Part shown: positions 45,019 to 53,992 of the stretch, piece after piece
How the letters are laid out: the number at the start of each line of letters is the position of its first letter
Numbering within the stretch: position 1 is the stretch's first letter
Assembly: GCF_900141985.1 (NCBI RefSeq)
Contig: NZ_FQZK01000011.1
Span: forward strand, 124,001-188,000
Direction: 5' to 3'
DNA length: 64,000 nucleotides
Source of the DNA: Nocardiopsis flavescens
GTDB lineage: Bacteria > Actinomycetota > Actinomycetes > Streptosporangiales > Streptosporangiaceae
Made by a program: the position numbers and the translations under genes
Notes under the pieces: generated by a model
The model's input: only the letters and a program-made list of their open reading frames with translations
What the model was told of the DNA's origin: nothing
Database searches by the model: none

Positions 45019-46353
45019 TCAGCCGGTCATGCGGGCGACGAGGGCGAACAGCCCCATCCCCCAGGCGAAAACCCCGCACATCGCGATGACGACCAGGACC
45101 TCCGTCCAGTTCAGCAGGCGGCGCAGCGACGCGCGCGGCACGTCGGTCAGGCGCACCCAGCTCAGCGAGGCCAGCACGATGCCCGCGAGCAGTGCCGCCA
45201 CGGGCAGCCAGGCGGCGAGGAACCCGTACTCGCCGACCACCGCGAACCCGGTCGCGCCGAAGCCCACCAGCCCCGCCAGGCGCAGCGGGAGCACGTGCCT
45301 GATCCGGTCGAACAGGCGCGAGCGCATCACCAGCAGCGCCGACAGCAGCCCGCACAGCAGCAGGTCGGGCAGCCCTGCGGCCATCGCCCCCAGCAGGACC
45401 ACGACCGCGCCCCCGGTCACCGCCGCACCCGACACGATGCCCAGCAGCAGCCGGTCGCTGTTGGTGAAGGTGTCCTCGAACCGCTCGGTGGCCACCTGCC
45501 CGGAGCGGCCCACCTCGTAGTCCAGGCCCGACAGACCGCCCATCACCATCGCCACCCGCGGCAGTACGCCCACGCACAGCGCCAGGGCGATGCCCATCGA
45601 CCGCGCCCCGTACACGGGGGACACGAAGATGCCCACCACGACCAGCACGGCGGCCGCCAGCGCCACCACGCCCAGCCCGGCGATGTAGGGCAGGCCGGTC
45701 TCGTGCAGCGCCCAGCCCACCGCCGCCACCAGTAGCGCTCCGACCAGGGCGAACGCCAGCGTCACCAGCGGTTCGGAGCGGGTGACCAGCCCCGCGGCGA
45801 CCGCCGCGGCCACCGCCCCCCACACGCACGCGGCGGCGAACAGCACGTTCGCGACCGCGGGCAGCGGCCGCCGGGCGGCGGCCAGCATCGCGGCGACCGC
45901 GAACAGCGTGCCCAGCACCGCCACCGCCAGGTGCCAGGACGACGGGTGCAGGCGCAGCGCGACCCCCAGCACCGCCAGCGGCCCGATCACTGCGGCCAGC
46001 AGGCCGAAGGCGAAGGTCGTGGTGGGGTTCCAGATCCTCGCGGTCCCGTCGACGCGATCCTCGACCGCGCCGCGCACGTCGTCCACGTGCGCCGGGCGCC
46101 CGGGGGCGGTGCGCCGCTCCAGCAGCAGGACGTCGCCGTCGTGCACCCCGGCGCCCTCCAGCGGCTCGTCCGGGTGGACGGGCGAGCCGTCGACCGTGGT
46201 GAGCGTCCAGGCCGCGGGCTCCAGCGCCTCGGTGTCGGGGGCGCAGACCTCAACGATGCGCGGCATCAGCGCGGCCACGGGCACCGTCCCCGGCAGGGCG
46301 AGGTCCGCCCAGCGCTCCGGGCCGGTGACGGTCACGCGGCAGTATCCACTCAC
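45019..46353 (-). CDS. eccD: Type VII secretion integral membrane protein EccD
   Basis: This is a 444-aa protein. GTG 46353 (VSGYCRVTV) is chosen because GAAGGA precedes it and EccD proteins start this way; ATG 46389 is in frame without a ribosome site. Residues 1-85 form a ubiquitin-like YukD domain (YCRVTVTGPERWADLALPG, ending GDVLLLERR), and about eleven membrane helices follow. EccD forms the membrane vestibule of the ESX/type VII channel. It is divergent from eccC across a 262-base gap holding an 18-bp palindrome, so the two core components are probably regulated together. Confidence 0.9.
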   Translation of the reverse strand: MSGYCRVTVTGPERWADLALPGTVPVAALMPRIVEVCAPDTEALEPAAWTLTTVDGSPVHPDEPLEGAGVHDGDVLLLERRTAPGRPAHVDDVRGAVEDRVDGTARIWNPTTTFAFGLLAAVIGPLAVLGVALRLHPSSWHLAVAVLGTLFAVAAMLAAARRPLPAVANVLFAAACVWGAVAAAVAAGLVTRSEPLVTLAFALVGALLVAAVGWALHETGLPYIAGLGVVALAAAVLVVVGIFVSPVYGARSMGIALALCVGVLPRVAMVMGGLSGLDYEVGRSGQVATERFEDTFTNSDRLLLGIVSGAAVTGGAVVVLLGAMAAGLPDLLLCGLLSALLVMRSRLFDRIRHVLPLRLAGLVGFGATGFAVVGEYGFLAAWLPVAALLAGIVLASLSWVRLTDVPRASLRRLLNWTEVLVVIAMCGVFAWGMGLFALVARMTG

Positions 46354-46540
46354 ACCTATCGTTCCTTCGTCGTCTCGGCCTGCCGCCATCGCGGCGTCGT
46401 GGCCGGTCGGGGGTGGGACTGAAGCGAAATTAGGCGATTCGCGGCGTTCGCGAGATCATGCCTAGGACGTGCCCGCGGACGCCCTCGTGCGGTTCGGCGC
46501 CCGTGCCGACGGCGCGGGCGGCCCGGCGGCCGCGAGGCGG

Positions 46541-46558
46541 CGTGTTCCGCGGAACACG
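46541..46558. promoter_or_regulatory. Perfect 18-bp palindrome between divergent eccD and eccC
   Basis: The sequence CGTGTTCCGCGGAACACG is perfectly self-complementary. It lies 58 bases before the eccC start and 188 bases before the eccD start, where a dimeric regulator could control both core type VII genes. I cannot name the regulator. Confidence 0.6.
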
Positions 46559-46615
46559 TTCCAGCGTAGTCACCCAGACGCCAGCCATCCGTAGGCGGAC
46601 GGAAGAGAGGTGCCC

Positions 46616-49600
46616 GTGACGACGAGGACCGTACCCCGCCCTGCTCGCAGCGTTCCCACCGCCCCCGGGACATCGCCCCTGGTCATCGCGGCCCCGCCGC
46701 AGATGCCCGAGAACGCGCCCGCGTCGAGCTCGGGCGCCATGATCATCATGCCGATCATCACCGGCTCGGGGTCGCTGCTCATGTCCATCACCATGGGACA
46801 CCGGCCGCTGATGGCCGTCGCCGGGGTGATGATCATGCTCGCCAGCGTGGTCGTGGGCATCATCATGTTCGTCGCCCAGCACAACGGCCCCCGCAAGCGC
46901 ATCCGCGAACAGCGCGAGCGCTACCTCGACTACCTGGACCAGCTGCGCGAGATCGTCCGCGAGGTCGCCTCGACCCAGCGCGCCGACAACGCGTTCCGCC
47001 ATCCCCCGCCCGACCTGCTCACCGAGCCGGCGCGGTCGCGCGCCCGGCGCTGGGAGCGGCGCGCCACCGACCCGGACTTCCTCGACGCGCGCCTGGGCTC
47101 GGGCACCCGGCCGCTGGCCCGGCGGCTCCGGCTGAAGGTCGACACCTCCTCCCCGCTCATCGTCTACGACCCCGTCTGCCAGGGCGCCGCCGACCAGCTC
47201 ATCGAGCTGTACGCGGACGTGCCCGAGATGCCGCTGGTGCTTCCGCTGCGCGAGTACGGCGTGGTCTCGGTGGTCGGCGACCGGGCCGCGGGACGCTCCC
47301 TGGTCCGGTCGCTCGTCGCCCAGCTGGCCGTGTTCCACTCACCGCACGACCTGCGGGTGGGCGTGGTCCGCGACCAGCGGCTGCGCGACCGGTGGGAGTG
47401 GCTCAAGTGGCTGCCGCACAACACGTTCGACGACGCCCTGGACGGGCCGATGCCCGCCCGGCTGGTGGCCGGGAACACCGTGCAGGCCGCCGAGCTCCTC
47501 GCCGACGAGATCGAGCGCCGCACCGTGGACCTGCAGCGGCGGCGCGGCCGTCCGCCGGGCCCGGGCACGCAGCGGCTCGTGGTGGTCCTCGACGGCGAGC
47601 ACCAGTCCACCCTGTCCGGACTGGCCGCCGAGCCGCCCGTGGCGTCCCTCGCCGACCTGGGCATCCACGTCATCGCCCTGGTCTCCGACAAGCGCGAGGA
47701 GCCCGAGGCCGTCGACCTGCGGCTGCGCGTCGACGCCGACGGGGTCCTGACCCAGGACGGCGACCCGCGCGCCGGGGAGGACGGGGAGCCCGTCCACCCG
47801 CCGCTGGACGGCCGGGCGGACCGGGCCGACGTCGCCCGGCTCACCACCCTGGCCCGTATCCTGGCGCCCTACGGCATCGCGGCCTCCGACGGCGACGACG
47901 CCATGCACTCCACCGTCGGCCTGCCCGAGATCCTCGGCGTGCCCGACGTCGCCCACCTCGACACCCGCCGCACCTGGGTGCGCCGCAGCACCGGCGACTA
48001 CCTGCGGGTCCCCATCGGGATCGGCCCGGGCGGCAACACGGTGCTGCTGGACCTCAAGGAGTCGGCGCTGGGCGGCATGGGCCCGCACGGCATGCTGATC
48101 GGCGCGACCGGCTCGGGCAAGAGCGAGCTGCTGCGCACCCTGGTCCTCTCCCTGGCCCTGACCCACTCCCCGGAGACCCTGAACTTCGTCCTGGTGGACT
48201 TCAAGGGCGGCGCGACCTTCGCCGACACCGACCGGCTGCCGCACAGCTCCGGGCTCATCACCAACCTCGCCGACGACGACTCCCTGGTGGCCCGGTTCCG
48301 CGAGGCCACCTTCGGCGAGCTGGTGCGCCGCCAGCAGATCCTCAAGGACGCGGGGAACCTGCCCAACCTGCACGCCTACGAGGCGGCGCGGGAGAACGAC
48401 CCGGGCCTGGAGCCCCTGCCGCACCTGCTCATCATCATCGACGAGTTCTCCGAGCTGCTCACCGCCCACCCCGACTTCGCCGAGCTGTTCGTGGCGATCG
48501 GGCGCATCGGCCGGTCCATCGGCGTGCACCTGCTGCTGGCCACCCAGCGCCTGGAGTCCGGCAAGATCAAGGGCCTGGAGTCGCACCTGTCCTACCGGAT
48601 CGGCCTGCGGACCTTCTCCGAGGCGGAGAGCCGCGAGGCGATCGGCGTGGGCGACGCCTACCACCTGCCGCCCGAGCCCGGCTCCGGGTACCTGAAGGTG
48701 GACACCTCCGTGTTCGAGCGGTTCAAGGCCGCCATGGTGTCGGGGCCCTACGAGCCGCCGACGCGGGAGGAGAAGCAGGAGCACGAGCCGGTGCTCCCGC
48801 TGCTGTCCTACAACGGCCTGGACAAGGTCACCGGCGCCGGGTCCCTCGTGGACTCGCTGATCGGCTCGCTCAAGGGCCGCCAGGAGGCTCCCCGCGAGGA
48901 GAAGCGGACCATCCTCCAGGTCATCGTGGACCGGCTGGTCGCCTCCGGGGCGGCACCGGTGCGCCCGGTGTGGCTGCCCCCGCTGCCCGAGCTGCTCACC
49001 CTCGACACCGTGCTCGCGGAGCTGGGCGAGGGCGGCACGGAGGGGGAGGGCGCGCCCAAGGGCCCAGGGGTCGAACCGCCGGCCGAGGAGATGCGGGCCG
49101 TGTTCGGGCTCACCGACATCCCGCGCGAGCAGCGCACCGTGCCCGCCGAGCTGGACTTCACCGGCGGCGAGGGCAACGTGGTGGTCCTGGGCGGGCCCCA
49201 GTCCGGCAAGTCGACGCTGCTGCGCACCCTGGTGGCCTCCCTCGCCTGGCGGTACCCGCCCGGCCGGGTCGTCGTGTACGCCGTCGACTTCGGCGGCGGC
49301 GGGCTCCAGTCCCTGGACGGGCTGGCGCACGTGGCCGGGGTGGCCGGGCGGTCCGACCCCGAGAAGGTGCAGCGGGTCCTGGTGGACGTGCGCGCCCAGC
49401 TCGACCGGCGCCAGCGGGCGTTCCGCAAGTACAAGCTGGACTCCCCGGCGGCGCTGCGCCGGGCGCGCGCCGAGGGCAAGGTGCCCGAGAGCGTCGCGGG
49501 CGACGTGTTCCTGCTGATCGACGGCTGGTCGTCGGTGCGGGACACCTTCGACGAGGCCGACGAGTTCCTCATGGACATCGCCACCCGCGGTCCCTCCCTG

Positions 49601-50662
49601 GGCGTGCACACGGTCCTCACCGGCGCGGCCTCCTCCCAGGTGCGGTCCCGGCTCCAGGCCCTGTTCGGCGGACGGTTCGAGCTGCGGCTCAGCGACCCCA
49701 TGGACTCCGGGATCGGCCGCAAGGTCGCCGACGAGGTCCCCAAGGACACCCCGGGCCGCGGTCTGACCGCGAGCGAGCACCACACGCACGTGGCGCTGCC
49801 CCGGGTGGACGGCTCGGCGACCGACGCCGACCTGACCGAGGGGCTGGACGACCTGGTCGCCCGCATCGGCGAGCGCTGGCCCCAGGGAGCGGTGCAGGGC
49901 GTCAAGACCCTGCCCGCGCGCGTGGAGCTGGACGAGCTGCTCAAGGGCCGCCGCGCTCCCCGCGGCCGCCGCCTGGAACTGGTCCTGGGCCTGGCCGAGA
50001 GCACCCTGGCCCCGGCCACCACCGACCTCGCCCGCGACCCCCACCTGGTGGTGTTCGGCGACCCGCAGAGCGGCAAGAGCGCCCTGCTGCGCGGGCTGGT
50101 CAAGCAGATCATGCGGCGGCCCTCGTCCGAGATCGGCATCGTCATGGTGGACTTCCGGCGGAGCCACCTGGAGCTGGTCCCGGAGGAGTACCTGCTGGCG
50201 TACTGCACCAGTGCCGACCAGACCGGCGCGGTCGCCCGCAACCTGGCCGGGTCGCTCAAGGAGCGCCAGCCCGGCCCGGACGTCACCCCCAAGCAGCTGC
50301 GCGAGCGCAGCTGGTGGAAGGGCCTGGACCTGTACGTCGTCGTGGACGACATGGACATGACGGGCTCGCGCGCCAACCCGCTGGCGCCGCTCGCCCCGTT
50401 CATCCCGCAGGGCGCCGACCTGGGCCTGCACGTGATCGCGGCCCGCCGCACCGGCGGCGCCGCCCGCGCCATGTTCGAACCGGTGCTCCAGTCGCTCAAC
50501 GACATGGCCACCCCGGGCGTGCTGTTCTCCGGCGACCGCATGGAGGGCCGCCTCTCCAACGGCACCGCCTCCCGCCAGCTCCCCCAGGGCCGCGCCCTGC
50601 TGGCCCGGCGCGGCCAGCGCCCGGACGTCCTCCAGGTCGGCTGGAGCGAGCCCCCCGCCTGA
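46616..50662 (+). CDS. eccC: Type VII secretion FtsK/SpoIIIE-type ATPase EccC (EccCa-EccCb fused)
   Basis: This 1348-aa motor starts at GTG 46616 with GAGAGG upstream. Two N-terminal membrane helices (about 45-90) are followed by the DUF-type stalk and three FtsK/SpoIIIE ATPase domains. Walker A motifs are GATGSGKS (Lys502), GPQSGKS (Lys865) and DPQSGKS (Lys1154). HLLIIIDEFSELL is the Walker B of the first. Mycobacterial systems often split this protein in two; here it is one chain. It recognises the export signal of WXG100-type substrates and drives secretion. A hairpin terminator follows directly. Confidence 0.95.
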   Translation: MTTRTVPRPARSVPTAPGTSPLVIAAPPQMPENAPASSSGAMIIMPIITGSGSLLMSITMGHRPLMAVAGVMIMLASVVVGIIMFVAQHNGPRKRIREQRERYLDYLDQLREIVREVASTQRADNAFRHPPPDLLTEPARSRARRWERRATDPDFLDARLGSGTRPLARRLRLKVDTSSPLIVYDPVCQGAADQLIELYADVPEMPLVLPLREYGVVSVVGDRAAGRSLVRSLVAQLAVFHSPHDLRVGVVRDQRLRDRWEWLKWLPHNTFDDALDGPMPARLVAGNTVQAAELLADEIERRTVDLQRRRGRPPGPGTQRLVVVLDGEHQSTLSGLAAEPPVASLADLGIHVIALVSDKREEPEAVDLRLRVDADGVLTQDGDPRAGEDGEPVHPPLDGRADRADVARLTTLARILAPYGIAASDGDDAMHSTVGLPEILGVPDVAHLDTRRTWVRRSTGDYLRVPIGIGPGGNTVLLDLKESALGGMGPHGMLIGATGSGKSELLRTLVLSLALTHSPETLNFVLVDFKGGATFADTDRLPHSSGLITNLADDDSLVARFREATFGELVRRQQILKDAGNLPNLHAYEAARENDPGLEPLPHLLIIIDEFSELLTAHPDFAELFVAIGRIGRSIGVHLLLATQRLESGKIKGLESHLSYRIGLRTFSEAESREAIGVGDAYHLPPEPGSGYLKVDTSVFERFKAAMVSGPYEPPTREEKQEHEPVLPLLSYNGLDKVTGAGSLVDSLIGSLKGRQEAPREEKRTILQVIVDRLVASGAAPVRPVWLPPLPELLTLDTVLAELGEGGTEGEGAPKGPGVEPPAEEMRAVFGLTDIPREQRTVPAELDFTGGEGNVVVLGGPQSGKSTLLRTLVASLAWRYPPGRVVVYAVDFGGGGLQSLDGLAHVAGVAGRSDPEKVQRVLVDVRAQLDRRQRAFRKYKLDSPAALRRARAEGKVPESVAGDVFLLIDGWSSVRDTFDEADEFLMDIATRGPSLGVHTVLTGAASSQVRSRLQALFGGRFELRLSDPMDSGIGRKVADEVPKDTPGRGLTASEHHTHVALPRVDGSATDADLTEGLDDLVARIGERWPQGAVQGVKTLPARVELDELLKGRRAPRGRRLELVLGLAESTLAPATTDLARDPHLVVFGDPQSGKSALLRGLVKQIMRRPSSEIGIVMVDFRRSHLELVPEEYLLAYCTSADQTGAVARNLAGSLKERQPGPDVTPKQLRERSWWKGLDLYVVVDDMDMTGSRANPLAPLAPFIPQGADLGLHVIAARRTGGAARAMFEPVLQSLNDMATPGVLFSGDRMEGRLSNGTASRQLPQGRALLARRGQRPDVLQVGWSEPPA

Positions 50663-50669
50663 CCGCCGC

Positions 50670-50698
50670 CGGGAGCGGGCGGGGCCTCCCCGCTCCCG
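50670..50698 (+). terminator. Hairpin terminator after eccC
   Basis: CGGGAGCGGG (50670-50679) pairs perfectly with 50689-50698, starting 8 bases after the eccC stop. It suggests the downstream substrate genes have a separate promoter. Confidence 0.65.
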
Positions 50699-51120
50699 GT
50701 CCCTCCCGCGCGCTCCCGGGGCCGTGTGCCCGGGCGTGGCGGAGCCCGCTCGCGCCCGTGACCGTGCAGGTCACCGCGGCGGCCGGCCGGCACCGGGCCG
50801 CCGCCAGCGCGCCGTCGACCGGGGCGGAGGGGCCGCCGCCCGCGGCGGTACGGCGCCGCAGGGCCCGCCCTCCTCGGGCGCGTCCGCCGGGGCAGGGCCG
50901 GAAAAGCCGCGCCCTCCCGCGGGGCGCCGTCACGGCCGGTGGCCGGAACCGGCCATCCCCGCACGACCTGCGCGATCACTCCACACGGGCACACGCCCGC
51001 ACACCCGGAGTGATATCGACCCTGTTCAATGTCCTCTGGCGGGCCTACGTACGCCCTGCCGGCCGGAACCCGGGACCGAAGGGTTCCCGGACCCCGAACC
51101 GTTCGGAGAGGAACGACCCG
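50699..51120 (+). other. Intergenic gap ahead of the type VII substrate genes
   Basis: About 420 bases without a supported gene. The first 280 are very GC-rich with no ribosome site, and the last 140 contain the nested palindrome described separately and an AT-richer stretch (51010-51040, ATATCGACCCTGTTCAAT) likely to be the promoter of the next gene. Confidence 0.5.
50975..51014 (+). promoter_or_regulatory. Nested inverted repeat upstream of the YxxxD protein gene
   Basis: ATCACTCC (50975-50982) and GGAGTGAT (51007-51014) enclose a smaller GGGC/GCCC stem (50987-50990 with 50995-50998). It sits about 110 bases before the start of the 118-aa protein gene and just ahead of the probable promoter, so operator or leader structure are both possible. 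Confidence 0.45.
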
Positions 51121-51477
51121 ATGAGCTCGGAAGAAGTCGGCGCCAATACCTGGGCCGCGGCCGAAAAAGCCGTCCAGGCCGAGGCCATGGCGGAGGCCAT
51201 GGTCGGCCTGGAGGAGACCTTCACCATGCTCATGGACGACCTGGCCGGCTACACGGGGTGGATCTCCTCCGGCTACGTGGCCGTACGGGACGACCTCCAA
51301 CCCGAGGTGCACAAGGTCCAGCAGAACGGGATCTCGCTCGCCAACGGCATCCAGGCGGGCGCCTCGGAGATCGCCCTGAACGACTACGAGGCCGGGGACC
51401 GGTTCTCCGAGGCCTGGGCCGAGATGCCCGACGTCAACTTCAGGCCCGACCGGCCCGAGGGCGCCGAACTCTTCTGA
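51121..51477 (+). CDS. Small type VII secretion-linked helical protein with YxxxD motif
   Basis: This 118-aa protein starts at ATG 51121 with GGAGAGGAACG upstream. It is predicted as two long helices around residues 10-42 and 55-90, with a TGWISSG turn between them in place of a strict W-x-G. Tyr89-Glu-Ala-Gly-Asp93 fits the YxxxD/E general export signal of type VII substrates. There is no signal peptide. It lies 30 bases ahead of the 827-aa protein gene, so it could be the helical partner that takes the larger protein to EccC. It resembles EspC/WXG100-like proteins loosely; family not proved. Confidence 0.7.
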   Translation: MSSEEVGANTWAAAEKAVQAEAMAEAMVGLEETFTMLMDDLAGYTGWISSGYVAVRDDLQPEVHKVQQNGISLANGIQAGASEIALNDYEAGDRFSEAWAEMPDVNFRPDRPEGAELF

Positions 51478-51507
51478 CCCCCGATCCCCCAGCGGAGGAC
51501 GACACCG

Positions 51508-53991
51508 ATGTCGCAGCGAGACGTGACCTACAACGGCGAGACCGTCGAGGCCGTGATGGTGGGCACGTACACCCTGGAAATGCACTACGACCCGCCCATG
51601 AAGGTCTCCGAGATCCGCGCCGGGGCCGAAGACGTGAACATGCTGGAGAGACGGATCCTGGGCCGCGCCGACGGCCTGAACGAGGACTTCGACGGTGCCG
51701 CGAAAGAGTTCACCGAAATCGTCAAGTGGGACATCTCGGCTCTGAGCGCGGAGGACCTGGCCGTCTGGATGGAGGTGGCTTCCAACCTCCGCTTCTGCTC
51801 GGCGGTCACCGAGGAGTGGGCCGACGCCGTCAGCGGGTACAAGCGCGAGCGGCGCAGGGTCGTCGACCGGTGGAACGCAGAGGCGCCCGCCCATGAGGCG
51901 GACCTGGAGAAGACCGAGGCCGCCTTCCGCTTCGTCGGGCAGGAAACGCCCGCGCAGAAGGCCGGAGCCGCACTCCGCGCCCTGGCCGACGAGCTGGAGG
52001 GGGAGGAGGCCATCGCCTACGCGAATCTGGACTCCGTCTCCGTCGACCTCCTCCAGGACCTCAGGAACGGTCCCACCCCCGCAGCGGTCCAGCGCCTCAT
52101 CGAGAACGGCTACATCACCTGGTCGTACTTCAACCTCGGCGGGGACGTCGAAGCCGCCCCCATCGATATCTCGCCCGAAGAGGCAGCGGAAGACTTCTCT
52201 GATTTCATAGATGCCCCCCGGGGGTACGAAGGGGACGTCACAGAGGTCACCGCGATCATCAATAATCTCGCCCTGGTTGCCGCGGCCAAGCAGCAGAGCG
52301 GCGGGAACATGGAAAGAGAACACCTGGAATTCCTTTCCGATTTCTATGACCACCTGGAGCAGAACGGGACCAACATGGAGTATCCCGGGGTTCTCGGGGT
52401 AGCCATCCAGGCCTCGCATGGCACAGACATCCCAGAAGACCTGAAGGAAAATCTGCTCGGCACACTGGGGAATGGTCTTCTCGTCCTATCCGACGAATCG
52501 ATCGGAGGCAGCTATCACAGCCTTCCGGAAAGCGTGATCGCCGCCGTCGAGGGTCCCGGAATCGAGGAACACTATGACCTGTTCGACTGGCAACCCCACA
52601 TAAGCATCTTCTCGGAGATGATGAACTTCTCCGACTCCGGCCTCCGAGGGGGCGAGCAATTCTCAGTGAACCTCACACAGACGATCGCCGGGCAACTCGA
52701 CGACTGGGACACCGAGAATGACGACCCGGAAGGCATCAACAAACCCCTCACCATCGATCTGGTGGACGCACAGCACCTGATACAGGTTTCCTCCAGGAAT
52801 GAAAATGCCAACCACGCCATCATCACCGGCGAGGGCGACTACGCGCACCCCCTTTACGGGCTCGATCCGGAGATGACCTTCAGAGGCCTGTACCGCCAAG
52901 ACTGGCCGGATGACGGCTCCGCCGTCGGGGCGATGACGGACTGGATATGGGAGCAGGCAGGAGACGAAAACGAGGAGATGAGAGGGGAGGCACTGGTGGA
53001 ATTCGTGGACCTCTTCTCGGACCCGGAGTTCGGCAGTGCGATTTCAGGAACAGGGCACAGCATGGAAGGGACGACTCTGAACAAAAATGGAAAAGAAGTC
53101 GACGTGGTCTGGAACGATGTATCCGCAGGCCAATTGAACCCCAACCTGGCCTGGGCCTGGTCCGAGCTTTTCACAACCTACATAGACGCCTTCGCGAGCG
53201 AGAACGGAACCCCTTTGGGGGACGAAGTAAGCACATTTGACGAGTCGGGATACCACCCCGGCACCGGCGTGGTGCTGATGACTGATTCGCGCTCCGCATT
53301 CCTTGAGCAGGCCATGGGAGATGAAAATTCGGCGGCACACATCTATGCGAATATGGTTCGCTTCGGAAACGAGTCACTCAACGATTTCCCCGACTATAGA
53401 GACGATAGCGGACTGGGAATAATTTCAACTGGAGACGCCGCCCAGGCGGGGATCCTCCGCGGACTCGTGGATGCGGCCCTCATCGACGAGGCGGCGACAC
53501 GGACCACCAACAGCACCCAGGCGAACGCCCATATAAACAAGGTCACAGGATACGGCATCGATATGGCCGGGTCCGTTTTCTCAGAGATGAACTTCCCCGG
53601 AAGCGGAGTCGTCGCAGAGGGTTTCAAAATTTTCACGAAGGAACATTTTAATATCGAAGACCACCCGATGACCCCCAGACTCGTCGAGGAGTACGAACCC
53701 TGGCACATCATCGAGACCACCCAGGCACGAATACTCCAAGAAATAGTAGAAAACGACCCGAATACAGGAAGAGACCTGGAAAGCCTTGCCCCCGGCCTCG
53801 TATCACAGGACTCGAACGGAGCATACTACATATCCCTTGACGGTTTCGAGAACGATGCCACCAGGAATGACTCCTTCAGGGACGCCTGGCAATACGTACA
53901 GGACAATGCCGAGCTCGAAAATGGAATCTCTCCCGACTCTGCACTCGAAACCTACACCCAAGCCTACGACAACGCCCGAGAAAAGATCTGA
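51508..53991 (+). CDS. 827-aa type VII secretion-linked protein, candidate secreted effector
   Basis: This 827-aa soluble protein starts at ATG 51508 with GGAGGA upstream. The first 150 residues are helical with WXG-like spacing (about KVSEIRAGAEDVNMLERRIL to DAVSGYKRERRRVVDRW). The rest is acidic, Asn/Glu-rich and helical with no toxin motif I know. Codon use changes inside the gene: the 5' third is GC-rich like the neighbours, while from about 52150 third positions become A/T-rich. This is the sign of an acquired or fast-evolving C-terminal cargo. It is followed after one base by a lipoprotein gene, so the pair is co-translated, as an effector and its surface-bound immunity or binding partner would be. 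Function is unknown. Confidence 0.7.
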   Translation: MSQRDVTYNGETVEAVMVGTYTLEMHYDPPMKVSEIRAGAEDVNMLERRILGRADGLNEDFDGAAKEFTEIVKWDISALSAEDLAVWMEVASNLRFCSAVTEEWADAVSGYKRERRRVVDRWNAEAPAHEADLEKTEAAFRFVGQETPAQKAGAALRALADELEGEEAIAYANLDSVSVDLLQDLRNGPTPAAVQRLIENGYITWSYFNLGGDVEAAPIDISPEEAAEDFSDFIDAPRGYEGDVTEVTAIINNLALVAAAKQQSGGNMEREHLEFLSDFYDHLEQNGTNMEYPGVLGVAIQASHGTDIPEDLKENLLGTLGNGLLVLSDESIGGSYHSLPESVIAAVEGPGIEEHYDLFDWQPHISIFSEMMNFSDSGLRGGEQFSVNLTQTIAGQLDDWDTENDDPEGINKPLTIDLVDAQHLIQVSSRNENANHAIITGEGDYAHPLYGLDPEMTFRGLYRQDWPDDGSAVGAMTDWIWEQAGDENEEMRGEALVEFVDLFSDPEFGSAISGTGHSMEGTTLNKNGKEVDVVWNDVSAGQLNPNLAWAWSELFTTYIDAFASENGTPLGDEVSTFDESGYHPGTGVVLMTDSRSAFLEQAMGDENSAAHIYANMVRFGNESLNDFPDYRDDSGLGIISTGDAAQAGILRGLVDAALIDEAATRTTNSTQANAHINKVTGYGIDMAGSVFSEMNFPGSGVVAEGFKIFTKEHFNIEDHPMTPRLVEEYEPWHIIETTQARILQEIVENDPNTGRDLESLAPGLVSQDSNGAYYISLDGFENDATRNDSFRDAWQYVQDNAELENGISPDSALETYTQAYDNAREKI

Positions 53992-53992
53992 T

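Noticed and set aside
44030..45829. Minus-strand 599-aa frame across the GerW-like gene, the repeat region and eccD
   Set aside because: It is a shadow of eccD and of the GC-rich repeat. It has no ribosome site and no recognisable domain.
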